From NCBI GenBank assembly GCA_036794825.1, contig DAIRGA010000026.1, positions 1 through 64,000 of the forward strand: a stretch of DNA of 64,000 nt, written 5' to 3'. The stretch comes from RZYY01 sp036794825. GTDB lineage: Bacteria > Bacteroidota > Bacteroidia > Bacteroidales > 4484-276. Under the pieces are notes generated by a model that was not told the origin of the DNA, made no database searches, and was given only the letters and a program-made list of their open reading frames with translations. The position numbers and the translations under genes were made by a program. Shown here in pieces: positions 7,429 to 16,162 of this stretch. The stretch's first letter is position 1. Each line of letters opens with the position of its first letter.

Positions 7429-9504
7429 TCAGGCTTCCTCCCCGTCAAATTGCTCTTGAAAATACCGGATAATTTCAAACTGCGACCGGATGGGGGTGGG
7501 ATTGTCGGTTTTGCGGTACTGGTTTACATTTTCGGCGCTGATGAGCCGTGCTTTGCAATTGTCGTTGAGCTGAATCTGCAGGATTTTCCAAATCTCAGAT
7601 TTGATCACCGGATCGGTGATTGGGGTGGTAACTTCGATGCGATAGTCGAGGTTGCGTTGCATCCAATCGGCGGATGATATGAAAAACTCATTTTCGCCTC
7701 CATTGCAAAATACATAAACCCTGGCATGCTCGAGGTATTTATCCACAACGCTGAAAGCTTCGATATTTTCGCTGACACCTTTTAAACCGGGGATCAAAAC
7801 ACAAATTCCGCGGGCAATAATTTTTATTTTCACCCCTGCATTGCTTGCTTCATAAAGTTTGTAGGTCAATTTCTTGTCCACCAGGCTGTTGAGCTTAAGC
7901 ACCATCCAGGCCTCTCTGCCCTCTTTGGCATTTTTTATTTCCCTGTTAATCAGCCTGATAAAAAAATCGCGGGTTTCGAACGGCGACACAATCAGTTTCT
8001 TGAATTTTGGGATAAAATAGCGGGACTCGAACAACTGGAAAACCTTGTAAACATCGGTGGCCAGATCCTGGTCGGCAGTAAGCAGGCTTTTATCGGCATA
8101 CACCTTGGCTGTGGACTCGTTGAAGTTACCGGTGCTGATGTTGGCGTAATATACGTTTGACTGATTTTCCTTGCGGCGGATCAGGATCAGCTTAGCGTGC
8201 ACTTTCAGGCCTGGGATAGTTGGCAGGATTTTGACACCGGTTTTTTGCAGCCGCTCAGCCCAATAGATATTGGCCTCTTCGTCAAACCGGGCCTGGATTT
8301 CAAGAAAAACGGTTACCGATTTCCCATTACGTGCCGCATTCATCAATGCGTTCATCACATTGGAATTGCTGGCCGCTCGGTAGAATGTCATCTTTATCGA
8401 GCGGACATCCGGATCTATCGAGGCTTCGCGAAGCAAATCCACAATATACTGGAACGACTGATAAGGATAATGAAGCATTATGTCTCGTTTCCGTATTTCC
8501 CTGAAAATACTCGAATGGATGGTTAAACCCTTGTGAGGCAATGGTTTAAAAGGGGGATAAATGAGTTTGGGCGAACCCACTTTAGGGAATGCCATAAAAT
8601 CTTTGAAATTGTGATACCGCCCGCCGCCGCGTTGGTGGTCATCTTCCTGAATACGAAGCTTTTGCCTGATCTTTTTCAGGAATGGCCTGGGAATGGAATC
8701 ATCGTAAACAAAGCGCACCGGTTCACCTTGCTCCCGCTGTTTGATGCTTTCGGCCATAATCTCCAGGAAGCTTTTCTGCACATCGTTGTCCAGATCCAGT
8801 TCGGCATCACGCGTAATTTTGAAAGCAAACGACTGGTATTTATCGTATCCAAAAATGGAGAAGATGTACTGCAAACCATGCCTTACAACGTCATCAAGCA
8901 GGATAATGTAGATTTTCCCTTCATCTTCCGGCAAAATTAAAAACCTTGAAACCTGGTCGGTTGGGAGCCTGATTACGGCATAATCCTCTTTTTCAGGATT
9001 TTCTGACGACACCATGTGCACGGCGAGGTACAGCGACCGATCCTCAACATCGTCGGTGGCATGTAGGTTTTCGATCATTATAGGAAACAGGAACGGGCGC
9101 ACATTGTTGAGAAAATAATCGGTAACAAATTCCGATTGGGAAGATGTAAGTTGTTCATCGTTAATGATGTGTACATTCTCCTCTTTTAATTTTTCAACAA
9201 TATCCTTGAAAGTTTCCGTGAACACTTTTTCCTGTTCACCCACGATTTCGTAAATCTGTTTGAGGATTTCGGCCGGTGAAATCTTGATCTTGTAATCCAG
9301 TTGTTCAACTTTCACCATCCTGTTCAGGGTAGCCACCCGCACTCTGAAAAACTCATCACGGTTATTGGAAAAGATGCCCAAAAACTTAAGCCGTTCTATC
9401 AAAGGGGTGGATTGATCGCGGGCCTCCTGTAGCACGCGGTCGTTAAAGTGCAACCAGCTTACTTCCCGGTTGATCATCGGGAACTTTTTTTCGTTCTTTT
9501 CCAT
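7429..9504 (-). CDS. ppk1: Polyphosphate kinase 1
   Basis: The enzyme is about 692 residues, the usual PPK1 length, and makes inorganic polyphosphate reversibly from ATP. The N-terminal part has the family start (INREVSWLHFNDRVLQEA) and FSNNRDEFFRVRVA. The catalytic half shows TFYRAASNSNVMNALM, EIQARFDEEANI and GLKVHAKLIL, whose His (about residue 436) is the phosphorylated one. It continues with STGNFNESTAKVYAD and ISSADWMQRNLDYRIEV. The frame is open upstream to 9582, but the ATG at 9504 (MEKNEKK) gives the standard N-terminus and lies 2 nt after the sixA stop codon. It is cotranscribed with sixA. Confidence 0.95.
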   Translation of the reverse strand: MEKNEKKFPMINREVSWLHFNDRVLQEARDQSTPLIERLKFLGIFSNNRDEFFRVRVATLNRMVKVEQLDYKIKISPAEILKQIYEIVGEQEKVFTETFKDIVEKLKEENVHIINDEQLTSSQSEFVTDYFLNNVRPFLFPIMIENLHATDDVEDRSLYLAVHMVSSENPEKEDYAVIRLPTDQVSRFLILPEDEGKIYIILLDDVVRHGLQYIFSIFGYDKYQSFAFKITRDAELDLDNDVQKSFLEIMAESIKQREQGEPVRFVYDDSIPRPFLKKIRQKLRIQEDDHQRGGGRYHNFKDFMAFPKVGSPKLIYPPFKPLPHKGLTIHSSIFREIRKRDIMLHYPYQSFQYIVDLLREASIDPDVRSIKMTFYRAASNSNVMNALMNAARNGKSVTVFLEIQARFDEEANIYWAERLQKTGVKILPTIPGLKVHAKLILIRRKENQSNVYYANISTGNFNESTAKVYADKSLLTADQDLATDVYKVFQLFESRYFIPKFKKLIVSPFETRDFFIRLINREIKNAKEGREAWMVLKLNSLVDKKLTYKLYEASNAGVKIKIIARGICVLIPGLKGVSENIEAFSVVDKYLEHARVYVFCNGGENEFFISSADWMQRNLDYRIEVTTPITDPVIKSEIWKILQIQLNDNCKARLISAENVNQYRKTDNPTPIRSQFEIIRYFQEQFDGEEA

Positions 9505-9506
9505 AA

Positions 9507-10010
9507 TCAGGATTTGCTTTTTAACATGGCTGGTGTAATTACAAAATTGACATGATGTTTGGCGCTGCTGATTTCCACCCATTTATTGGTGCTGAAACTT
9601 ATGCTTACCAGCCCGGACGTTGGCAGCCATTCAATCTTTTCATCCAGGTAAAGGTTAACAAAGTTTGTTAAAGTCGGGTTATGACCCACAAGCATTGCAG
9701 CGCTGTACTGATCGTAGATGTCATAAAACTGGTCAATTAGACTTTCTTCATCAGAATGGTATATCGTCTTGTTAATCTGTATTTTATCTATCGGATAACC
9801 AATTGCACGGGCAACGATTTTGGCTGTTTCGCTGGCTCTGGTTGCGTGGCTGGAGATGATGATATCCGGGAAGATATTGTTATCCTGAAGGTACTGGATT
9901 ATCAGCCGGGTACGCTTTTTCCCTTTATCAATCAGTGGGCGCTCTTCGTCGCTAAGATGCGGAAACTCCCACGAAGACTTTGCATGGCGAAGAATGTAAA
10001 TTGTTTTCAT
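9507..10010 (-). CDS. sixA: SixA-type histidine phosphatase
   Basis: This 167-residue member of the histidine phosphatase superfamily has the RHG-type signature ILRHAKSSW with the catalytic His at the N-terminus, IISSHATRASETA with the second Arg pocket, and MLVGHNPTL with the second catalytic His. Its size matches SixA, which removes phosphate from phosphohistidine in histidine-containing phosphotransfer proteins, though many relatives act on small phosphate esters. It precedes ppk1 by 2 nt on the same strand. As PPK1 works through a phosphohistidine, a functional link is tempting but unproven. Confidence 0.85.
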   Translation of the reverse strand: MKTIYILRHAKSSWEFPHLSDEERPLIDKGKKRTRLIIQYLQDNNIFPDIIISSHATRASETAKIVARAIGYPIDKIQINKTIYHSDEESLIDQFYDIYDQYSAAMLVGHNPTLTNFVNLYLDEKIEWLPTSGLVSISFSTNKWVEISSAKHHVNFVITPAMLKSKS

Positions 10011-10038
10011 AATCGTGGATTAAAGTTCAGAAAACGTT

Positions 10039-10046
10039 CAAAACTA
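10039..10046 (-). promoter_or_regulatory. Predicted -7 element for sixA-ppk1
   Basis: TAGTTTTG on the minus strand is an exact TAnnTTTG match, 28 nt upstream of the sixA ATG. No clear -33 TTTG is seen at the expected distance. Confidence 0.45.
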
Positions 10047-10165
10047 CTTTTTTAGTCCATCAGAAGTCCACCAGTAAAGGAATTAATGAAAAATTAAACT
10101 TACAGTTCAAATCAAAAAGCAATTCAGCAATTTTGGGCGGTCGTCATATTTACTTGAAGGTAATT

Positions 10166-11350
10166 CTAAATGAATTCAATTTTCACCTCTTTCAGGAATT
10201 TTTCTTCAAGTGTGGTGGCGATCCGTTTAACTACAGTACGGCGGATTTCCAGTTCCACCGGGAGGCTTGGGTCCTGGTGTGCTATGTTGATTCGTGTTCC
10301 GACGATAAAATCAATCTCATCGCTTTGAAGAATCATGCTGGTAATCATGCCGGCGGGACCTTTGTCAAGAACGGTGTTTTGGTTGTAATCCTTTAGCAGG
10401 TTGGATACTTTAGTGAGCGTCAGGATGCCTTCGGTGATCAAATCAACGCCTTCCATGTAGGAGACCGGCGGCAGGTCAGGGTCAATGAAGTCGAAGGTGT
10501 CTTCGATGGTTTTCTTCCATTCTCGCGAGATAATATCGGCTGTAGTGGCGCCGCAAAGAACTTTCTTACCGACAAAATCAGCTACTTTTCCGGCATAAAC
10601 CTTATCGTTCTCCTCTTCAAACGGAGGCCCGGTGCAAATCAGGAGTTTTCGGGGGTCTCTGAAATAAATCACTGCGCAACTGGCGTCGTCTTTTAATTCG
10701 AAATAATCGTTCTGGTATGCTTTTTTCACCACATGTTCGCCCAATTCGGAGGCCGAGATCAAGCGGTTTGCCCTGATCTCCCTCAGACTGAAATCAACCA
10801 GCCGGTCGCGCTCCCAGCCAAATGGAAGAGCATCAGTACCCAGGCCTGATTGCACTATTCCGTCCGAGCAAAAAATGATACGATCCTCTTTTTCCGGTAC
10901 AAAGGAGCAACTACGCAATTCCTTGCCTTTTCCCTTTTCAGACGAAAGCAGCATACATTGCCAGCCAGGTTCAAATACCTCATTGTTGCGCACGACGAAG
11001 GTTTCAGGGTTGTCGTACTCGAGGATGTTTACCACGCCGCCTACTTCGATGTCGATGATTGTAAAAGTGGCATAGCTAATCTTCCTGACGCTGCAAACCG
11101 GAAGTGTTTTCATGATGATTTCGGCTATCTTTTCAAAATCCTTGTGTTCGGCAGTGAAGTTGACAGCCATTGTTGCCGTGAGCGTAGCCAGGATATTGGC
11201 TTTGACACCATGTCCCATCCCGTCGGAAAGCACTGTAACGATGCGGTTTTCCTCTTTCACGCGTTTTTGCATAAAAACATCCCCGCAAATGCGCTCACCA
11301 TGATGATTGCGCTGCTGGCAATTGATCTCTATGAAAAACTCCCTGTTCAA
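10166..11350 (-). CDS. SpoIIE-type PP2C serine phosphatase, hydrogenase-linked
   Basis: The 394-residue protein has a SpoIIE/PP2C phosphatase domain from its start: GERICGDVF, VLSDGMGHGVKAN (metal-binding Asp and Gly), IIFCSDGIVQSG and DDASCAVIYF. The C-terminal 160 residues (LLICTGPPFEEENDKVYAGKVADFVGKKVLCGATTADIISRE, DLITEGILTLTKV) form a separate conserved region seen in phosphatases encoded beside [FeFe]-hydrogenases. The start must be a TTG (11350), since an in-frame TGA lies six codons upstream and the domain begins almost at once. It is the third gene of a minus-strand set behind the ferredoxin-like and H-domain sensor genes. It may dephosphorylate a STAS-type protein in response to the sensor (inference). 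Confidence 0.8.
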   Translation of the reverse strand: MNREFFIEINCQQRNHHGERICGDVFMQKRVKEENRIVTVLSDGMGHGVKANILATLTATMAVNFTAEHKDFEKIAEIIMKTLPVCSVRKISYATFTIIDIEVGGVVNILEYDNPETFVVRNNEVFEPGWQCMLLSSEKGKGKELRSCSFVPEKEDRIIFCSDGIVQSGLGTDALPFGWERDRLVDFSLREIRANRLISASELGEHVVKKAYQNDYFELKDDASCAVIYFRDPRKLLICTGPPFEEENDKVYAGKVADFVGKKVLCGATTADIISREWKKTIEDTFDFIDPDLPPVSYMEGVDLITEGILTLTKVSNLLKDYNQNTVLDKGPAGMITSMILQSDEIDFIVGTRINIAHQDPSLPVELEIRRTVVKRIATTLEEKFLKEVKIEFI

Positions 11351-11446
11351 TTTAGCCTGGTTATTTCAAAATTTCTTAATCTAACATTTCTAATCAAATC
11401 CTTGGTTATGATTTGATTATGCTTACTATTTCATCAACGAAGCGAA

Positions 11447-13300
11447 CTATTTCTTTTTCCTTGTCCGATGCAACTGGATAACCGAGTTGAGCATCGCTTC
11501 GGTTTTACTTGCGCCTTCACCAAGCAAAAACCCAATTTGTTGCACCATCTCGAGGTTTTGGTCAATTACTTCGGTTATTCGCTGAATAATCTGCTCATTG
11601 CGGACTTCAGGCGAAAACATGTCTCTTACAATGGCGCCGACCACTTTGTTTTTTTTGATCGAAAAGATGCTGACGTTCAGCAGGGAGTCTTCTATCTGGA
11701 CATCCCGGCTGATGATATTTTCGCCAGTTTCGAGTGTGTTTTGAAACATTTTATAAAACTGGACCGGAATGAGGGTTTTCAGATCAGCGCCTCTTAGTCC
11801 GGGGATAATTTCGTCAATTTCCCTGATTTCATCGCCGAGCAGCTCGATAAAACTCCGGTTGGATGAGGTCACTTTCAGCCGCTCATCCACAATCACCACT
11901 CCTGAAGGGATTCTGTTCATGATTTCGCGGGAGGTTTCCAGCTTATCCATTACCAGATCATATTCGCTGCGAAGCGTCTTCAGTTCTTCCTTCAATGCCT
12001 GTTGTTCTTCCTGGTTCTTTTTATTCGACTCCCGCAATGCGTTGATATACTTGTTTTTGCTTCGAAGGGAAAAATCAAAACAGATATCTGTTTTGGTAAT
12101 GCCCTGGGCCACTGCACTTGCAAACTCCTTGCAGGTGGCAAACCCGCAATTTCCACAGCCAAGATGGCCATCATCCTCTTTTTGAATCAAATTCATGACC
12201 TCTTCGAGCCTGGCGGGATCAGGTTCCGGCAAACGCTGGTCATCAGGAGTAAAGACTCGCTTGGTATTCATTCCGGCAAATCTTGCCATTGCCTCTTCCC
12301 ATGCTTTCGCATCAAAGTCCTTTAGTCTTTTCTTAGCATACTTGATTACCAAAGCATTGCGCTGATGTTTATCATTTCCGGTGGTCATACCCGGACCCAT
12401 GACGCAGCCCTGGTTGTAAAAGACGTTGAAATTCTTCCTGATCTGGTCAATATTCACACCGAAACTGTCCACAGCCCTGAGTGAGGCTGAGCTTCCCTCA
12501 ACGGTGATTACATCACCATCAATAAGTGTCTGGTTAATCCCGCCCGCTTCGAGGATGCCCGCACTAACCGGGTAAAGCGATCCCATTTTTCCGATTGGCA
12601 TGTTGAAATCAGAATATTCAAGCTGGCTTTCGTGAATATCGCGCTCGTTGAACAGTTGGCGGAGTTCTTTAAAGGTGAGCACCGAGTCAATCCTGGTACT
12701 TTCTTCCGGACGCAAAATCTCACGCTTGGCCGCAATACATGGCCCAATGTAAACAATAAGAACCTCATTTCCATACACTTCCCTCACCACATTTGCCGCT
12801 GCCATTACTGGAGTAATGATGGGTGCAAGATTGCCTGTGAGGGTAGGATGATATTTCTCGATGTAATAAACGATCGCCGGACAGTTGGCTGTGATGTAGT
12901 ATTTCCCTTTTTTTTCGCTGAAGAGCTTTTTGTAGGCCTGTGCTATCAGATCCACTCCAAAAGAGACCTCATTAACGTAGTTAAATCCGAGCGAGCGGAT
13001 CATTTCAACAAATTTCCGGTAATCGGTAATATCCGGAAATTCGCCTGAAATACTTGGATCAACAATGGCGGCTACCTTTTTCCCTGATTTCAGTAATGCC
13101 TTGACCTCACCGGTGGAGTCGTAACTGAAAATAGCATCGTAACGGCAGGCAGCAAGGCAACTGCCGCAGCCAATGCACCGCGAATCTATCACGGTCGGGA
13201 TATCGTTTCCGACTTTGGTTTGTATGGCATGCACCGGACATGCTCTGACACAGGCCAGGCAGTTTGTGCAATTATTCGGGTCAATTGAAATCAATGCCAT
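11447..13300 (-). CDS. H-domain sensor protein with PAS-like domain (HsfB-like)
   Basis: The 617-residue protein starts with two [4Fe-4S] ferredoxin motifs (CTNCLACVRACP, CIGCGSCLAAC). A [FeFe]-hydrogenase H-domain follows with L1 TANCPAI (N139, C140), L2 GPCIAAK (C188) and L3 YNQGCVMGPG (C299). Next come a four-Cys Fe-S domain (C382, C385, C390, C407), a coiled coil at about 415-460 and a PAS-like domain (PSGVVIVDERLKVTSSNRSFIELLG). This is the layout of putative sensory hydrogenases linked to phosphatases. The proton-relay Cys of L1 is Asn, the L2 Lys is Ala, and the first L3 Cys, a cubane ligand in catalytic enzymes, is Tyr295. It is cotranscribed with the neighbours on both sides. Redox or H2 sensing is inferred. 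Confidence 0.85.
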   Translation of the reverse strand: MALISIDPNNCTNCLACVRACPVHAIQTKVGNDIPTVIDSRCIGCGSCLAACRYDAIFSYDSTGEVKALLKSGKKVAAIVDPSISGEFPDITDYRKFVEMIRSLGFNYVNEVSFGVDLIAQAYKKLFSEKKGKYYITANCPAIVYYIEKYHPTLTGNLAPIITPVMAAANVVREVYGNEVLIVYIGPCIAAKREILRPEESTRIDSVLTFKELRQLFNERDIHESQLEYSDFNMPIGKMGSLYPVSAGILEAGGINQTLIDGDVITVEGSSASLRAVDSFGVNIDQIRKNFNVFYNQGCVMGPGMTTGNDKHQRNALVIKYAKKRLKDFDAKAWEEAMARFAGMNTKRVFTPDDQRLPEPDPARLEEVMNLIQKEDDGHLGCGNCGFATCKEFASAVAQGITKTDICFDFSLRSKNKYINALRESNKKNQEEQQALKEELKTLRSEYDLVMDKLETSREIMNRIPSGVVIVDERLKVTSSNRSFIELLGDEIREIDEIIPGLRGADLKTLIPVQFYKMFQNTLETGENIISRDVQIEDSLLNVSIFSIKKNKVVGAIVRDMFSPEVRNEQIIQRITEVIDQNLEMVQQIGFLLGEGASKTEAMLNSVIQLHRTRKKK

Positions 13301-13311
13301 AATCCAGAGTT

Positions 13312-13563
13312 TTACAAAAGTTCATTTTGAAGGATACTTACTATGGTTTCATCATCAATGTGTTCGTATCTTTTCTGGTCAATCATAATGCTGGGCCCAT
13401 TTTCGCAATTGCCGAAGCAATGTTTGCCGCGGAAGGTCACTTTTCCTGCCAGGTTATTCTCGTCAAGAAACCGCTTTACTATTTGCACCATCTGCTTATT
13501 CCCCCTGGCAAAGCAGGAACTTCCCAAACAAATGACTACCTCTTTATTTGTTATCGTTGCCAT
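13312..13563 (-). CDS. Thioredoxin-like [2Fe-2S] ferredoxin
   Basis: This 83-residue protein carries four cysteines in the pattern of the thioredoxin-fold [2Fe-2S] family: CLGSSCFARG near the N-terminus and CFGNCENGP near residue 50, as in HydC/NuoE. It is probably an electron carrier or a Fe-S partner of the H-domain sensor, whose gene starts 11 nt downstream. It heads the minus-strand set and is divergent from hydC. The small size is typical of stand-alone members next to hydrogenases. Confidence 0.88.
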   Translation of the reverse strand: MATITNKEVVICLGSSCFARGNKQMVQIVKRFLDENNLAGKVTFRGKHCFGNCENGPSIMIDQKRYEHIDDETIVSILQNELL

Positions 13564-13620
13564 TTTTCCAAAAGATTCATGGGCAAAGGTCTAAAAAAAA
13601 GTGAATATGCTGCTTTTTCC

Positions 13621-13671
13621 GTTATTAAAATAACAGTGTGAAATGAATAACAAAAAATAATACTAATTTTG
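13621..13671. promoter_or_regulatory. Divergent hydrogenase promoter region with palindrome
   Basis: Between the ferredoxin-like gene and hydC, TAATTTTG (13664-13671) is an exact TAnnTTTG -7 match for hydCBA, 35 nt before its ATG. A palindrome GTTATT-AA-AATAAC lies at 13621-13634, between the two divergent start sites. It shares the GTTA/TAAC ends of Rex-type redox operators but differs inside. Regulation by a redox repressor is only a suggestion. Confidence 0.4.
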
Positions 13672-13705
13672 TTCATCTGTTCAATTTGCATCAATAATAA
13701 CCAGC

Positions 13706-14173
13706 ATGACTGAAATAGAAGCTGTTTTGCATTCGTACCAAAACCTTGACCGTGAGTATCTGTTACCGATTTTACAGGATATTCAGCGGATTAAAGGTTT
13801 TATTACAACAGAAGTGGTTGTAGCAGTTGCGGCGCATTTAAAGATCCCAACCAGTAAAGTTTACGCTGTCGCTTCGTTCTACGATCAGTTCAGGTTTGTA
13901 CCCTTCGCCAAATACCAGATAAAAGTCTGTAATGGAACTGGATGCCACATCGAAGGGTCGAATACATTATTTGAAGAATTGAAGAAACAACTCGAACCCA
14001 AAAATGGTAATGAGTTTAAGAGCGATCTTTTCAGCCTCGAGCAGGTGCAATGTCTAGGGGCATGCGGCAATGCTCCGGTAATGAAAATCAATGATATTTT
14101 CTACACCTCCGTCACTCCGGAAATGGCAGCCGGACTACTCTCATCAATTAAAGCTCAGGAGGAGATTCAATGA
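13706..14173 (+). CDS. hydC: HydC, [2Fe-2S] NuoE-like hydrogenase subunit
   Basis: This 155-residue protein has the NuoE/HydC family layout: an N-terminal helical part (LDREYLLPILQDIQRIKGFI, VAAHLKIPTSKVYAVASFYDQF) and a thioredoxin-fold [2Fe-2S] part with CNGTGCH and QCLGACGNAP. It passes electrons between HydB and HydA in soluble trimeric hydrogenases. The helical SFYDQF segment is well conserved with complex I NuoE. Its stop overlaps the hydB start by 4 nt (ATGA), which shows translational coupling. It is the first gene of the plus-strand operon. Confidence 0.93.
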   Translation: MTEIEAVLHSYQNLDREYLLPILQDIQRIKGFITTEVVVAVAAHLKIPTSKVYAVASFYDQFRFVPFAKYQIKVCNGTGCHIEGSNTLFEELKKQLEPKNGNEFKSDLFSLEQVQCLGACGNAPVMKINDIFYTSVTPEMAAGLLSSIKAQEEIQ

Positions 14174-16122
14174 TAGCGATGGAAAAAGAAGCAGGTTTAA
14201 CAGGTTTTTTAGTTGAAAACGTTCTGAAAAACTACTCCGGCGAATACTCGCCTGAAATTCAAAGAGAGGTTGACTTACTTTTACGGAAGCATTTACGCCG
14301 ACCAGTAATCTACGTTGGAACAGGCACTTGCGGAATTGCTGCCGGTGCCGATGCAACGCTGAAAGCAGCCCGCCAGTACCTTGAAACTAATCAGCTGGAG
14401 GCCGATTTGATAGAAGTTGGCTGCGTAGGATTGTGCAGCGCTGAGCCATTACTCGATTTTCAGGCTCCGGGTAAGGCGAGGGTAAGCTTTCAGAAAGTCA
14501 GCGCCGACAAGGTGGATGGCATTCTTGAAGAGTGTTTCCATCACCATATTTCCGATGAGCACGTTCTGGGGCAGGTGGCCAGCGAAACCCATGAGTTGTG
14601 GCCGGGCATTCCCCTAATTCAGGAAAATCCCTTCTTCAAAAAACAGCATCGCATTCTTTTGTTCGACTGCGGTGAAATAGCACCTGCAAGCCTTGACGAA
14701 TATATTGCCCGTGACGGCTACAAGGCGTTTCTTAAGGCCCTGATGAATTACCCGCCTGAGGAGGTTTGCAGCATTGTGGAACAAAGCGGGCTGCGCGGGC
14801 GCGGAGGCGGCGGATTTCTCACCGCTGTTAAATGGAACAATACCAGAATGTCGGCCAGCGACAAAAAATACATAGTTTGTAATGCGGATGAAAGTGATCC
14901 CGGAGCTTACATGGACCGGGCGCTTGTCGAAGGAAACCCGTTTCGCCTTATCGAAGGAATCTCGATAGCTGCTTACGCAATTGGCGCCGGGAAAGCCTAT
15001 ATATATATCCGCTCAGAATACAACCTGGCGGTTAAGAGACTTCGGGATGCACTGGCAAAAGCGAAAGAAGCCGGTTTCCTGGGAGAAAATATTTTTAATA
15101 GCGGTTTCAATCTTCAGATTGTTCTCCGGGAAGGACCCGGGGCTTTCGTTTGTGGCGAAGAAACCGCGCTGATCAAAAGCATTGAAGGGCGCCGCGGCAT
15201 GCCGAGGACAAAACCACCCTATCCTTTCGAAAAAGGGCTTTTTGGAAAACCCACAGTGGTGAATAACGTGGAAACGCTGACCAATGTACCTTTGATCCTG
15301 CTCCACGGACCTCATTGGTTTAAATCCATTGGAACCAGATACAGCAGTGGAACCAAGTTATTTGCACTTACAGGCGACACTGTCAACACCGGTTTAGTGG
15401 AAGTTCCGTTCGGAATCTCGCTGGAGGAAATAATTTTCGAAATCGGTGGTGGATTGAAAAACGGCAAAATACTCAAAGCCATCCAGATAGGAGGCCCATC
15501 TGGGAGCCTGCTGCCAGCTGCACACAGCGATTTACGAATTGATTACGGTATTTTCGAAGATCAGCATCTGATCATGGGATCAGGAGGGCTGGTAGTGATG
15601 GACGACCATACTTGCATTCTTGACATGGTGAAGTATTTCATCAATTTTCTCCAGAAAGAGAGTTGCGGGAAATGCATCCCATGCCGGGAAGGAACCAACA
15701 GGATGTACGAAATCCTGAAAATGATTACCACCCGCCCTGCACAAAACGATGGACATGAGAGCCTGTCGAGGTTTCAGGGCGTAATGCAGCTGGAAAATCT
15801 TGCTAAAGTAATTAAGGAAACTTCCCTCTGCGGCCTGGGAAAAACTGCCCCGAATCCTGTACTCAGCGCATTGGAATGGTTTAGAGAAGAGTTTGAAGAG
15901 CACGTGTTTGAACGCAAATGCAGGGCAAATGTGTGCAGAAATCTTATCGAATATGTAATCAGTGCAGAGCGCTGCACGGGCTGCCTGGTATGCCTGAAAA
16001 AGTGCCCCTATGATGCCATTACAGGAGCAGCCCGGGAACCACATCTCATTATCCGTGATAAATGCACCAATTGTGGTATATGTTATCAAGTATGTAAATT
16101 TTCAGCAATAGACGTTATTTGA
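14170..16122 (+). CDS. hydB: HydB, FMN/NAD(H)-binding NuoF-like hydrogenase subunit
   Basis: The 650-residue subunit binds NAD(H), FMN and several Fe-S clusters. In order: a thioredoxin-like [2Fe-2S] domain (GTGTCGIAAGA, VGCVGLC), the NuoF core with GLRGRGGGGF and CNADESDPGAYMDR, the [4Fe-4S] motif ESCGKCIPCREGT with LCGLG, and a C-terminal pair of ferredoxin motifs (CTGCLVCLKKCP, CTNCGICYQVC). This is full length for HydB. In the first domain I see only three cysteines; where some homologues have a Cys before VGTG there is a Tyr. Start 14170 overlaps hydC; a second ATG lies at 14179. The composition is that of NAD-linked, often electron-bifurcating hydrogenases. Confidence 0.93.
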   Translation: MIAMEKEAGLTGFLVENVLKNYSGEYSPEIQREVDLLLRKHLRRPVIYVGTGTCGIAAGADATLKAARQYLETNQLEADLIEVGCVGLCSAEPLLDFQAPGKARVSFQKVSADKVDGILEECFHHHISDEHVLGQVASETHELWPGIPLIQENPFFKKQHRILLFDCGEIAPASLDEYIARDGYKAFLKALMNYPPEEVCSIVEQSGLRGRGGGGFLTAVKWNNTRMSASDKKYIVCNADESDPGAYMDRALVEGNPFRLIEGISIAAYAIGAGKAYIYIRSEYNLAVKRLRDALAKAKEAGFLGENIFNSGFNLQIVLREGPGAFVCGEETALIKSIEGRRGMPRTKPPYPFEKGLFGKPTVVNNVETLTNVPLILLHGPHWFKSIGTRYSSGTKLFALTGDTVNTGLVEVPFGISLEEIIFEIGGGLKNGKILKAIQIGGPSGSLLPAAHSDLRIDYGIFEDQHLIMGSGGLVVMDDHTCILDMVKYFINFLQKESCGKCIPCREGTNRMYEILKMITTRPAQNDGHESLSRFQGVMQLENLAKVIKETSLCGLGKTAPNPVLSALEWFREEFEEHVFERKCRANVCRNLIEYVISAERCTGCLVCLKKCPYDAITGAAREPHLIIRDKCTNCGICYQVCKFSAIDVI

Positions 16123-16162
16123 GCATCCGTCATCAGCCAAAATCAACCAACAATCTAACCAG

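Noticed and set aside
7387..7677. Plus-strand open frame over the 3' end of ppk1
   Set aside because: It is the reverse frame of a clear ppk1 gene; a terminator and the ppk1 stop lie in it.
8533..8940. Plus-strand open frame of 135 codons inside ppk1
   Set aside because: It lies antisense to the conserved PPK1 core and has no family character.
10850..11416. Plus-strand open frame of 188 codons antisense to the SpoIIE gene
   Set aside because: The minus strand carries the full phosphatase motifs; this frame has none.
13621..13634. Firm assignment as a Rex operator
   Set aside because: Only the outer GTTA/TAAC agree; the inner bases and flanks differ from the consensus, so only a palindrome is reported.
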